DNA of 64,000 nt. It comes from Pseudomonas fluorescens (GTDB lineage Bacteria; Pseudomonadota; Gammaproteobacteria; Pseudomonadales; Pseudomonadaceae). Under the pieces are notes generated by a model, which saw only the letters and a program-made list of their open reading frames with translations, did not search any database and had not been told where the DNA came from. A program made the position numbers and the translations under genes. The stretch lies in contig NZ_CABVGX010000012.1 in NCBI RefSeq assembly GCF_902497625.1, positions 1-64,000 of the forward strand. The letters run 5' to 3'. Position 1 is the first letter of the stretch; every line of letters starts with the position of its first letter. Positions 19,595 to 28,157 of this stretch are shown piece after piece.

Positions 19595-20956
19595 ATGCAT
19601 ACGCCTACACCCAGCAATATCCTCTGCGACGTCGTTGACGCCCTCCCTGTCAGCCGGTTGCAATGGGAGGGGCTCGCCCTCTGCGTACTGGTCGCAGTGC
19701 TAGACGGATTCGACACCCAGATCGTCGGTTTTCTGGTGACTGCCATGGCATCAACCTTGAACGTAACGCCCCAAGCCTTGGCACCGGTGTTCGCGGCGGG
19801 TTTATTTGGTTTGATGCTCGGCGCACTGCTACTGGCCCCTATGGCGGATCGCTTGGGGCGCAAGAGAATTCTGGTGTTGTCGATCCTGCTGTTCGGCACA
19901 TTCGCGTTACTGACCGCTTTTGTTAACAACGTCTCGCAGTTGCTCGTCGTGCGCTTTCTGACCGGCATAGGCCTCGGCGGGGCAATTCCCAACCTGGTGG
20001 CGCTGATCTCTGAATACAGCCCGCGACGTTACTCGCGCAGTGCCGTGACGCTGCTGTTCTGTGGCATGCCACTGGGCGCCATGCTGGCTGGCTTGACGGT
20101 CGACCAACTGCTCGCTACCTGGGGGTGGGAAAACCTTTTCCTGATCGGTGGCGCGCTGCCGTTGCTGGTCGCCGGCGTTGTGGTGTGGCGGCTTCCAGAG
20201 TCGGTTGAGTTCCTCAGTCGCCAACCCGGCAGTCGTGCTGCCCTCAGCGCTATCATTAAACGGCTCGCACCCAACCTCGCAGAACTGCCCGCCAGTCTTG
20301 GCCAACTACGCCAACAGGCAACCTCCTCTACCTCCCTGAGTCGTCTTTTCACAGCCGGCATGTGGCGCCGCACCCTGCTGCTTTGGCTGCCGTATGCCAT
20401 GAACTTGCTGATTTTGTACTTCATTATGAGCTGGATCCCGACGCTGTTAGTGGCAGCCCATGCACCGCTGAGCATGGGCATTCGCGCCATCATTCTCTTC
20501 AGCCTGGGAGGTGTGATCGGCTCGGTCGTACAAGGCTGGCTGATGAACCGCTGGGGGTCGGTCAACGTATTGACCATCGAATTCATGGGCTACCTGACAA
20601 TCGTGCTGGCGCTCAGCCAATTGCCTGTTTCTATTTATTCGCTTTTCCCCGCAATGTTGTTGCTGGGCATTTTGGTGCAAGGCGCGCAGGCAGGTCTTAA
20701 CGCTTTGGCCGCCGAGTTGTACCCACAGGAAATACGCTCCACAGGCATCGGCTGGGCACTTGGCGTCGGGCGAGTGGGTTCCATTACAGGGCCCGTTTGC
20801 GGCGGCTTGATGTTGGCAGCCGGCTGGGTTTTGACAGAGATCCTCAGCGCAGCGTTGGTTCCGGGAATCATCGCGCTGACGGCGATTACCTTGCTACGAC
20901 TTGACCCCGCGAGCAAACAACAACCCACACCCTCACAGTCTGTTACACATCATTGA
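19595..20956 (+). CDS. MFS transporter, aromatic acid:H+ symporter type
   Basis: A 453-residue, 12-helix facilitator of the AAHS type. VLDGFDTQIVGFLV in helix 1, GALLLAPMADRLGRKR in the 2-3 loop, GIGLGGAIPNLVALISE and WRLPESVEFL are the expected signatures. The ATG at 19595 follows AGAGG; the longer frame upstream runs through the operator-like repeat and is unlikely. It opens a closely spaced plus-strand row (MFS, FAA hydrolase, IclR, flavin hydroxylase, extradiol dioxygenase, ALDH), so it probably imports that pathway's aromatic acid. It is related to but clearly distinct from the transporter at 6607-7995. Confidence 0.87.
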   Translation: MHTPTPSNILCDVVDALPVSRLQWEGLALCVLVAVLDGFDTQIVGFLVTAMASTLNVTPQALAPVFAAGLFGLMLGALLLAPMADRLGRKRILVLSILLFGTFALLTAFVNNVSQLLVVRFLTGIGLGGAIPNLVALISEYSPRRYSRSAVTLLFCGMPLGAMLAGLTVDQLLATWGWENLFLIGGALPLLVAGVVVWRLPESVEFLSRQPGSRAALSAIIKRLAPNLAELPASLGQLRQQATSSTSLSRLFTAGMWRRTLLLWLPYAMNLLILYFIMSWIPTLLVAAHAPLSMGIRAIILFSLGGVIGSVVQGWLMNRWGSVNVLTIEFMGYLTIVLALSQLPVSIYSLFPAMLLLGILVQGAQAGLNALAAELYPQEIRSTGIGWALGVGRVGSITGPVCGGLMLAAGWVLTEILSAALVPGIIALTAITLLRLDPASKQQPTPSQSVTHH

Positions 20957-20975
20957 TGCAACCAGAGGCATACCC

Positions 20976-21827
20976 ATGAAAATCGCAAGCTTCGTTTACC
21001 AAAACCGTTCCACGTACGGCATTGTTAAAGGTGACCACGTCATTGACCTGGAATCACTCAAGTCTCACCTGGGTGCGGACCTCAAAGAAGCCATCGCGCG
21101 CAATCGACTGAGCGAACTGGGGGCTGATGCGCTGAAAGACCTGCCTCGCCTGGCATTGAGTGAAATCACCTTTTTGCCGGTCATTGCCAACCCAGGCAAA
21201 GTGCTCTGCATCGGGATCAACTACGCCACGCATGTGCGCGAGACTGGTCGGGACATGCCGACCTACCCGATGATTTTCACCCGCTTTGCCGACAGCCAGA
21301 CCGCACACCTGCAGCCCATCGTTCGCCCAACCGTGTCCCACAAGCTTGACTTCGAAGGTGAACTGGCCGTGGTGATCGGCAAGACCGCTCGCCACGTCAA
21401 ACCGGAGGACGCCTTGGACTACGTCGCCGGCTATGCCTGCTACAACGACGGCAGCGTACGTGACTGGCAGAAGCACACGATCCAGTTTGTTCCAGGGAAG
21501 AACTTCCCGGCCACCGGTGGATTCGGCCCATGGATGGTCACCAGCGATGAAATCGTCGACCCGCAGGACCTGGAACTGACGACTCGTTTGAACGGCGAAG
21601 TGATGCAACACACGCGCACCAGCGACATGATTTTCGATGTGCGCAAGTTGATCGAGTACTGCACCGCGTTCACTGAACTGGCCCCTGGAGACGTAATCGT
21701 CAGCGGCACCACCGGCGGCGTTGGTGCATTCCGCGAGCCACCAGTCTGGATGAAGCCGGGCGATATCGTCGAAATCGAAATCGAGCGCATTGGTATCCTG
21801 CGCAACAGTATTGTAGACGAGAGCTGA
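20976..21827 (+). CDS. FAA-family hydrolase (ring-cleavage product hydrolase)
   Basis: A 283-residue fumarylacetoacetate hydrolase-family protein. Its metal ligands are E127 and E129 (DFEGELAVVIG) and D158 (YNDGSVRDWQ). NPGKVLCIGINYATH precedes the catalytic domain. Starting at 20976 (AGAGG upstream) it lies 19 bases after the transporter. Family members hydrolyse C-C bonds of acylpyruvates or decarboxylate meta-cleavage products. The neighbouring flavin hydroxylase and VOC dioxygenase make hydrolysis or decarboxylation of an extradiol ring-fission product the likely role. It is only distantly similar to the hydrolase at 4688-5545 and should have a different substrate. Confidence 0.83.
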   Translation: MKIASFVYQNRSTYGIVKGDHVIDLESLKSHLGADLKEAIARNRLSELGADALKDLPRLALSEITFLPVIANPGKVLCIGINYATHVRETGRDMPTYPMIFTRFADSQTAHLQPIVRPTVSHKLDFEGELAVVIGKTARHVKPEDALDYVAGYACYNDGSVRDWQKHTIQFVPGKNFPATGGFGPWMVTSDEIVDPQDLELTTRLNGEVMQHTRTSDMIFDVRKLIEYCTAFTELAPGDVIVSGTTGGVGAFREPPVWMKPGDIVEIEIERIGILRNSIVDES

Positions 21828-21828
21828 C

Positions 21829-22650
21829 ATGCAAAAACCGTTTGATTCCGAAGACACCACCGAGCACCTGGCAGACAGCAAAGGCTCCAGCCTGGAGCGG
21901 ATGCTGCGAATTCTCGACCTGTTCACCGAGCACCATCCCATCTGGACGGTCGACGGGATGGGAAATGCGCTGGGGTTCACACGCTCCACTGCCTACCGTT
22001 ATGTACGCGAACTGGCCGAGGCCAATTTGCTGTTTCAGGTGGAGGCCGGTCGCTATGCGCTGGGCGCGAGAATCATCACCTGGGATCGCCAACTGCGCGT
22101 CAGTGATCCGTTGGTACGCGCGGCGCACTCCCTGGAGTCGACCTTTCCGCAATGGGGTGCCGAGCAAGCCTGGTTGGTGTGTCGGCTGTTCAAGGATCAA
22201 GTGGTCTGTATCCATCAAACCGGCAACCTTTCCAACCAAGTGAGCTACTCGCGAGGATCGCCAAGACCTTTGTTCATGGGAGCGACCTCTAAAGCGATCC
22301 TCGCCAACATGGGCTCACGGCATCAAAGCCAACTGTTTCTGGAAAACCCGAGTGACATCGAGTCCAGCAACCTTGGCAAGACTTGGGAGGTGTTCCGGCG
22401 CTCGCTCCAACGCTTGCGCCGCCAGGGATATGTGCTGAGCACCAGCGAAGTCGATGCTGACGTCTTTGGCCTCGCGGCCCCCATATTCGATGGCGACGGC
22501 AAAGTGGTGGGCAGCATCAGCTGCGTGCGCCCGACCTCGCAACGCGATAGCGAACAGGATGAAGTGCAAGGCCAGCAAATCCTCGCCCTTGCCGACAATC
22601 TTTCACAACTCATGACCGCGCTGGCGCACAGACCAGAAGTACTGGACTGA
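21829..22650 (+). CDS. IclR-family transcriptional regulator
   Basis: A 273-residue IclR protein: winged helix (WTVDGMGNALGFTRSTAYRYVRELAEANLL) at about 38-70 and an effector domain with YSRGSPRPLFMGATSKAILANM. It starts one base after the FAA hydrolase stop, so it is co-transcribed with the pathway and probably autoregulated through the operon promoter. It resembles the regulator at 8209-9006 in domain order and in the effector-domain SRGSPRPLF block, which suggests aromatic effectors for both. Confidence 0.87.
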   Translation: MQKPFDSEDTTEHLADSKGSSLERMLRILDLFTEHHPIWTVDGMGNALGFTRSTAYRYVRELAEANLLFQVEAGRYALGARIITWDRQLRVSDPLVRAAHSLESTFPQWGAEQAWLVCRLFKDQVVCIHQTGNLSNQVSYSRGSPRPLFMGATSKAILANMGSRHQSQLFLENPSDIESSNLGKTWEVFRRSLQRLRRQGYVLSTSEVDADVFGLAAPIFDGDGKVVGSISCVRPTSQRDSEQDEVQGQQILALADNLSQLMTALAHRPEVLD

Positions 22651-22679
22651 CCAGCCCGGCGGTCACCGAGGGAATAAAA

Positions 22680-24335
22680 ATGACAACCCTTACACCCGTG
22701 AATACTGACGTACTGATTATCGGTGCCGGCCCGACAGGACTCACGTTGGCCAACCTCCTCGGACAGGCCGGCGTGCGTACGACCATTCTTGATCGTAAAG
22801 CCGGCACCGTGACTGAACCGCGTGCCGTTTCGATCGACGATGAGTCGCTGCGAACCATGCAGGCAGCCGGGCTGGATGAAGCCGTGTTGGCTGACGTCGT
22901 CAAAGGCTACGGCGTTCACTACTTCGACAAGCCAGGGGGACGTTGCTTTGGCAAGGTCGAACCTGTCGGCAAGCAATACGGCTACCCCAAACGCAATGCG
23001 TTCAGGCAACCCCTGTTCGAACGCACGCTGATGCAAGGTATGGAGCGTTTCCCTAGCCTGACTCCGCTTTTCTGCCATGAACTGATCGACTTCACACAGA
23101 ACGCCTCAGGCGTTCTCGCTCGAATACAAAATGCGGCCGGTGACACGGTTGAGGTGCACGCCCAGTACATGGTTGCCTGTGATGGCGGCAGAAGCCCGGT
23201 TCGAAAACAACTGGGTATCGATATGGTGGGTTCCAGCTTCAAGTCCCGATGGTTGGTCGTGGATCTGGATCAGGACGATGACCCGTTCTGGCAGACTCGT
23301 GTGTATTGCGACGCGCAGCGACCTGTCGTAGAAGTGCCCGGCCCTCATCAGACACGTCGCTTCGAGTTCATGCTCAAAGACGACGAGACTGATGAGCAAA
23401 TGCTCAGCGACGCTAGCCTTGGCAACTTGCTGCGGCCGTTCCGGGGTGAAAAAGCTTATTCGCTGGTGCGCAAAGTGGTCTACACCTTCCACGCCAGGGT
23501 TGCCTCTCGCTGGCAGGAAGGTCGTGTTTTTCTCGCCGGTGACGCTGCGCACCTGACCCCACCCTATGCGGGCCAAGGCATGAACAGTGGTGTGCGTGAT
23601 GCGCATAACATCGCCTGGAAACTTGTGGCGGTACTCCGGGGACAAATGGCGAAAAGCGCCCTCGAGACCTATGAAAGCGAACGCCGCGATCATGCCTGGG
23701 CGCTGATCAAGCTGGCGCTGAATCTCGGGGTGGTCATGGCGCCGGCTTCAGCCTTGCGCGCCAAACTCATTACCAGCACCTTCCGCGTGATCGGGCTGAT
23801 CCCGCCTCTGCGCGATTACTTTCTGCAAATGAAGTTTAAACCAAAGCCTCGTTTTACCCAGGGCCTGGTGTTATCCCAAGGTAAGGCCGGCAACCTGCGC
23901 GCCGGGACCATGCTGCCGCAGCCGACTCTTTTCGACTCTCACGGCTGCGCGCAACTGTTGGATGAGCACATCGGCCCGGGCTTTGCCTTGATTCAATATG
24001 GCGATCTGCGCAGCCAACGCATGGATCAACTGCAGCACCCGCTCTGGACCCACCTGGATGCCAAGCGCATCGTGATCATTCCACAAGACGCTCCGCTTCC
24101 GCCCCCTTTGGCGGGACTCACGATCGTACATGATCGCAACGGTGAGTTAAGCGCACTGTTTGCCGAGGCCAGCACCTTCCTGCTGCTACGTCCCGACCGC
24201 TATGTCGCCGCCATATTTGACCAGGCTCAGGAGTCAGAAACAGCTCTGGCTCTTCAGTCCTTGTTGGGCATTGCACAGGCTACGACAGTCGCCGTCGCGG
24301 CTGCCAATACCGCCCATTCCCCAGTTACTCTTTGA
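22680..24335 (+). CDS. MhpA-like FAD-dependent aromatic hydroxylase
   Basis: A 551-residue flavin monooxygenase of the 3-(3-hydroxyphenyl)propionate hydroxylase / resorcinol hydroxylase type. The FAD loop GAGPTG is at 15-20, CDGGRSPVRK begins near 167, and GDAAHLTPPYAGQGMNSG begins at 287. The C-terminal thioredoxin-like domain carries PQPTLF and ALIQYGD. Such enzymes ortho-hydroxylate a phenol to a catechol, which fits the extradiol dioxygenase next in the operon. The substrate is unknown. A resorcylic or hydroxyphenyl acid is plausible if the carotenoid-type oxygenase cleaves a stilbenoid. Confidence 0.83.
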   Translation: MTTLTPVNTDVLIIGAGPTGLTLANLLGQAGVRTTILDRKAGTVTEPRAVSIDDESLRTMQAAGLDEAVLADVVKGYGVHYFDKPGGRCFGKVEPVGKQYGYPKRNAFRQPLFERTLMQGMERFPSLTPLFCHELIDFTQNASGVLARIQNAAGDTVEVHAQYMVACDGGRSPVRKQLGIDMVGSSFKSRWLVVDLDQDDDPFWQTRVYCDAQRPVVEVPGPHQTRRFEFMLKDDETDEQMLSDASLGNLLRPFRGEKAYSLVRKVVYTFHARVASRWQEGRVFLAGDAAHLTPPYAGQGMNSGVRDAHNIAWKLVAVLRGQMAKSALETYESERRDHAWALIKLALNLGVVMAPASALRAKLITSTFRVIGLIPPLRDYFLQMKFKPKPRFTQGLVLSQGKAGNLRAGTMLPQPTLFDSHGCAQLLDEHIGPGFALIQYGDLRSQRMDQLQHPLWTHLDAKRIVIIPQDAPLPPPLAGLTIVHDRNGELSALFAEASTFLLLRPDRYVAAIFDQAQESETALALQSLLGIAQATTVAVAAANTAHSPVTL

Positions 24336-24349
24336 TCGCGGAGTTTTCC

Positions 24350-25198
24350 ATGACGACCCTCCAGACTTCGACCCCTGCTCAACTGTGCTACCTGCACCTG
24401 GCAAGCAAAGAACCTCAACGCCAGGTAGATTTTTATACGCGAATGATGGACATGCGCGCATCGCCACAAGCAGATGGCAGCCAGGTGATGCGGGGGCCGA
24501 AACGAGCGGCAATCATTTCGCCAGCCGACCATAGCGGCCTGCTGGCCGCTGCCTTCAACCTCCACTCCAACGCCAAACTGGAAGCGCTGCGTCAGAACCT
24601 GATTGAGCGTGAATGCCAGATGGATCCGGTGACCTCGCCTTTACTTGAGCCAGGCGCGTTTGCCATTCGGGATCCACAGGGTCGCCAGACAATATTCGGC
24701 GTAGTACTTCCCGATACAAGTGCTGAACTGCAAGGCATGCCGTCGAGGTTGCAGCACGTTGTGTTCCAAACCACCGAGCTTGAGACGATTATCGACTTTT
24801 ACGTCAACACCGTTGGCTTCACCATTTCCGACAACGTGGTCGACCAGGAAACCGGCCAGCTCATGGTGTGTTTCCTGCGCTCCGACGACGAGCATCACTC
24901 CCTCGCCTTTTTCCGTGGGTCGAAGAATGAATGGGACCACCATTGTTACGAAACCAATGAGTGGAATGACATTCGTGATTGGGGCGACCGGTTTGCCAAG
25001 GAGCGCATCAGCATTTTCTTCGGCCCTGGCCGTCATGGTCCGGGCAACAATCTGTTTTTCATGGTGGTCGATGCCGATCGGAACCGACTGGAATTCTCGG
25101 CCGAACTTGAACTGGCGCCAGCAGACCGTGAAGCCGGCGTATGGCCGCAGAGTGAGCACACTCTTAACTCCTGGGGCCGCGCCTGGATGCGCACCTGA
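24350..25198 (+). CDS. VOC-superfamily type I extradiol dioxygenase
   Basis: A 282-residue two-module vicinal-oxygen-chelate protein. The expected metal triad is visible: H136 (LQHVVF), H197 or H198 (WDHHCYE) and E248 (NRLEFSAELE). The spacing matches catechol 2,3-dioxygenase-type enzymes, and only the C-terminal module keeps the metal site, as in that family. The ATG at 24350 follows GGAG and lies 14 bases after the hydroxylase stop. It probably opens the ring of the catechol made by the preceding hydroxylase, feeding the FAA hydrolase. A glyoxalase-like non-dioxygenase role is less likely given the full triad. Confidence 0.78.
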   Translation: MTTLQTSTPAQLCYLHLASKEPQRQVDFYTRMMDMRASPQADGSQVMRGPKRAAIISPADHSGLLAAAFNLHSNAKLEALRQNLIERECQMDPVTSPLLEPGAFAIRDPQGRQTIFGVVLPDTSAELQGMPSRLQHVVFQTTELETIIDFYVNTVGFTISDNVVDQETGQLMVCFLRSDDEHHSLAFFRGSKNEWDHHCYETNEWNDIRDWGDRFAKERISIFFGPGRHGPGNNLFFMVVDADRNRLEFSAELELAPADREAGVWPQSEHTLNSWGRAWMRT

Positions 25199-25241
25199 TT
25201 TTGCAGGGAAGTCAATCCATTAAATTGATCGAGTCGCCTAA

Positions 25242-26723
25242 ATGAACAACCAGAACGCACCCGCTCCATTTGCCATTCAAGGTCATCAATACATTAACGG
25301 CCGCTGGCAGCCAGGTCGCTCAACCAAACGCCTGGACAACCGCAACCCCTTCAACAACGAGTTGCTGTTGGACATGCCGCTCGCCTCGGTCGCCGATCTG
25401 GATGAAGCCTATCTGGCCGCCGAAAAGGCACAGCTGGAGTGGGCTGCGCTACACGCCGGCCAACGGGTTATGTTGCTTGAAAAGCTTGCCGTTATCGTTG
25501 CGCAGCGCAGTGAAGAAATTATCGACTGGCTCATCAAAGAGTCGGGCAGCACTCGAATCAAGGCTGGCATCGAGTGGCAAAGCACGCTGAACCTGGTCCG
25601 AGAATGCGCGAGCATGCCGATGCAAGTAGAGGGTCGGATCTTGACCAGCTACAAGCCCGGCGAACAGAGCTTTGTGTTCCGTGATCCACTTGGCGTTGTG
25701 GGGGTGATCAGCCCATGGAATTTTCCGCTTTATCTAAGCATGCGCTCCGTTATTCCGGCCTTGGCATTAGGTAATACCGTAGTGCTGAAACCTGCGAGTG
25801 ATACCGCTGTCAGCGGCGGATTGTTGATCGCCTACCTACTGGAGGCGGCGGGCTTCCCTGCGGGCACCATCAACGTTGTTGTGGGCGCCGGATCGGAAAT
25901 CGGTGACGCCTTCGTGGAACATCGAGTACCCAGGCTGATCTCGTTCACCGGTTCTACGGACGTGGGGCGCAATGTCGGGCGCATCGCCACGGGTGGCAAG
26001 CACATCAAACGCGTTGCTCTTGAACTCGGTGGTAACGCGCCACTGGTGGTGCTGAATGATGCCGACGTTGAAGTGGCAGCTCACGCAGCCGTGGTCGGCC
26101 GTTTCCTGCATCAAGGGCAGATATGCATGAGCGTCAACCGAGTGATTGTTGATCGCACCTTATACCCGGCGTTTGCAGAACTTGTGGTGGAGAGGGTCAG
26201 CAAGCTGAAAGTGGGTAACCCTAATGATGCGGACACCGTGATTGGGCCTGTCGTCAATCAATCGCAATTGAATGGCCTGTTACGCAAGATTGATCAGGCA
26301 CACAGCGCTGGCCTGACTAAACTGTTCGGCGCTTCAGCCAACGGTCTGTTGCTCCCACCGCATGTTTTCGGCAACGTAAAAGCCGATGACGCCCTGGCGG
26401 TAGATGAAACATTTGGCCCACTGTTACCAATGCTCATAGCCGACGATGAAGCGCACGCCCTGCGACTTGCGAATGCCAGCGAGTATGGGTTGTCCAGTGC
26501 GGTATTCACCCAAGACATGGCGCGCGGGTTGCAGTTCGCTCGTGGCATCGTCGCCGGCATGACGCACATCAACGACATCACCGTCGATGACCAGCCAAAC
26601 GCGCCCTTCGGAGGTGAAAAGAACTCCGGGCTCGGGCGTTTCAACGGTCATTATGCCGTCGATGAATTCACTCGCGCACACTGGGTGACCTGGCAGCCAG
26701 GTGGTCACCACTACCCTTTTTAA
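25242..26723 (+). CDS. Aldehyde dehydrogenase, vanillin/benzaldehyde dehydrogenase-like
   Basis: A 493-residue NAD(P)-dependent aldehyde dehydrogenase. Key residues are FTGSTDVGRNVG (NAD binding) near 235, general base E261 in LELGGNAP, and nucleophile C296 in HQGQICMSVNR. The HQGQICM block is typical of aromatic (vanillin, benzaldehyde) dehydrogenases. It is the last gene of the MFS-FAA-IclR-hydroxylase-dioxygenase row and is followed by a terminator hairpin. The damaged copy at 16175-17563 is its paralogue. It could oxidise the aldehyde from the carotenoid-type oxygenase or a semialdehyde from ring cleavage. Confidence 0.88.
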   Translation: MNNQNAPAPFAIQGHQYINGRWQPGRSTKRLDNRNPFNNELLLDMPLASVADLDEAYLAAEKAQLEWAALHAGQRVMLLEKLAVIVAQRSEEIIDWLIKESGSTRIKAGIEWQSTLNLVRECASMPMQVEGRILTSYKPGEQSFVFRDPLGVVGVISPWNFPLYLSMRSVIPALALGNTVVLKPASDTAVSGGLLIAYLLEAAGFPAGTINVVVGAGSEIGDAFVEHRVPRLISFTGSTDVGRNVGRIATGGKHIKRVALELGGNAPLVVLNDADVEVAAHAAVVGRFLHQGQICMSVNRVIVDRTLYPAFAELVVERVSKLKVGNPNDADTVIGPVVNQSQLNGLLRKIDQAHSAGLTKLFGASANGLLLPPHVFGNVKADDALAVDETFGPLLPMLIADDEAHALRLANASEYGLSSAVFTQDMARGLQFARGIVAGMTHINDITVDDQPNAPFGGEKNSGLGRFNGHYAVDEFTRAHWVTWQPGGHHYPF

Positions 26724-26735
26724 TGCACCACGCAG

Positions 26736-26760
26736 TCAGCCCCTGTCGGGGCTGATTGTC
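26736..26760. terminator. Terminator hairpin after the second catabolic operon
   Basis: TCAGCCCC (26736-26743) and GGGGCTGA (26748-26755) pair around TGTC. It lies between the convergent ALDH and MpaB-like genes and could end transcription from both sides, although its T-tracts are short. Confidence 0.6.
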
Positions 26761-26786
26761 ATGCAGGGCAACAAGGTGAGTTGGCG

Positions 26787-27851
26787 TTACTCGTCGCCGC
26801 CCAAAGCCGCTACCTGAGCCTCTATGGACTTGATGCTTTGTTTGTCGGCTGCATTTTGCGGTGTAACGCCATCGCCCAAAGCGGCATGAAAAGGGCAACC
26901 GACAAATTTAGGATCATTCTTGTACGTTTCGACGTAATGCTCGGGGAATTGCTTGTCCAGCGCCTGGATGCCCTTTCGCACTTCGGCTTTATCTTCACTG
27001 GACATGTTCATCCGCTCTTCGATATAGGCTTCAGTCGGATCGTCGGCATTCATTTCCATCATGCCCATCATGTAGCCGGCCAGTTGCGGCAAAAGCTGGG
27101 CCGCGGCGGGGTCAGGGCGGTCGACCTGCATGGTGTCGAGCGTGGTGGTCAATGACATGGCGCGCAGTAACTGATGGCCAAACCAATGCAACTCCTTGGG
27201 GAAGAAGCGGAAGACAAACTGCTCATGAATCGCCGTGATAATGAGATTGCCACGTTCAAGCTTGGGTTTTGGAGCATTTTCGAAGGCTTCGCAAAATTCC
27301 ACGAGCGCGTCGAAACTATCCGGGTAACCAGTGATCGGCTGATCGTTTTCAGCACGGAAGAGTTTGCACATGTCACGCCAGAACAAGTGCGCGGCAATCT
27401 TCTCGTTCTCGGAGAGGCCCGGGGCGCCCATCTTCAACTTCAGACGGTGCATTGTGATGGCGGTGAATGCACAGACGTACACGTAATCGTCATTATAAGA
27501 AAAGGCACCGGGATACTGCTTGGCCCAATGCGCATGAAGATTATTAATACCTTCAACCGACTTGATGGTGCGGCTGTCTTCAGGACCGTAGAACCACCAC
27601 AGCGCATTGGCGCTGCCGGTCTGCTCTACACGCGAGGTGGACCGTGAAACGACTTTGCCACCGTCTTCACGCCAGACCGCTCTGGAGCCCCAATCGGTGA
27701 CGACAAAATTAGGGAAGGTCAACGCGTAGATGAAGTTCTGCATGAAGTCGTTCAGCCCGTAGCTGTTCGATAAACGCCAGATTTCAATGTAATCCTTGCT
27801 TGGGTCGAGGCTTTGGATTTTGGCTCGAATCCACTTTTTAGGGGCAGACAT
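26787..27851 (-). CDS. MpaB/rubber-oxygenase-like (DUF2236-type) protein, paralogue 1
   Basis: A 354-residue soluble protein starting at 27851 (AGAGGA upstream). It is a clear paralogue of the protein at 29675-30670: both open with KWIxAxIxxLDP and share DFxxNxxYAxTFPxF, a VExIN.xHxH segment, a YVY.....MHRL segment, a TGxPDSFD block and a GCPFH or AGCPFH tail. The layout of conserved histidines (LHAHW near 115, MHRL near 145) resembles the haem-binding DUF2236 family (MpaB, latex-clearing protein), but this is by eye. If right, it may be a haem oxygenase or peroxygenase. It is divergent from a PucR-type regulator and shares an operator-like motif with its paralogue. Confidence 0.6.
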   Translation of the reverse strand: MSAPKKWIRAKIQSLDPSKDYIEIWRLSNSYGLNDFMQNFIYALTFPNFVVTDWGSRAVWREDGGKVVSRSTSRVEQTGSANALWWFYGPEDSRTIKSVEGINNLHAHWAKQYPGAFSYNDDYVYVCAFTAITMHRLKLKMGAPGLSENEKIAAHLFWRDMCKLFRAENDQPITGYPDSFDALVEFCEAFENAPKPKLERGNLIITAIHEQFVFRFFPKELHWFGHQLLRAMSLTTTLDTMQVDRPDPAAAQLLPQLAGYMMGMMEMNADDPTEAYIEERMNMSSEDKAEVRKGIQALDKQFPEHYVETYKNDPKFVGCPFHAALGDGVTPQNAADKQSIKSIEAQVAALGGDE

Positions 27852-28041
27852 GTAGATCCTCTCTTCGCTTGAGTGCACATAGTGAATACGAAAATAGAGG
27901 CCTCTGATCAGCGGCCTTCAGTCGTCAGACAGAAGCGCTCATGGCGCAACGTCTGGGTGCTCTCGATTTAAAAACACCACCACTTACGATAGGGCCTCGC
28001 CCCGGGCCAGTCTCCGGTCTGTCCATCCAAGCTCGACGGCG

Positions 28042-28081
28042 TTTTTGGTATTGCAGTATCACCGCGACGCTATACTGCAAT
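28042..28081. promoter_or_regulatory. Operator-like dyad upstream of paralogue 1 and the PucR-type regulator
   Basis: ATTGCAGTAT (28050-28059) and ATACTGCAAT (28072-28081) are exact inverted copies with a 12-base spacer. The longer unit 28042-28059, read on the minus strand as TACTGCAATACCAAAA, recurs at 29531-29546. It lies in the divergent region between the first MpaB-like gene and the regulator, so the regulator probably binds here. Confidence 0.6.
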
Positions 28082-28157
28082 CACAGTGCGCTGGATCCCC
28101 ACGGGCGGCTGCGTGATGCGTACATAAATAATCATTACGACTCACAGGGAGTACCGT

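Noticed and set aside
21054..21989. 311-codon minus-strand frame
   Set aside because: It overlaps the well-supported FAA hydrolase and IclR genes and reads as compositionally biased antisense.
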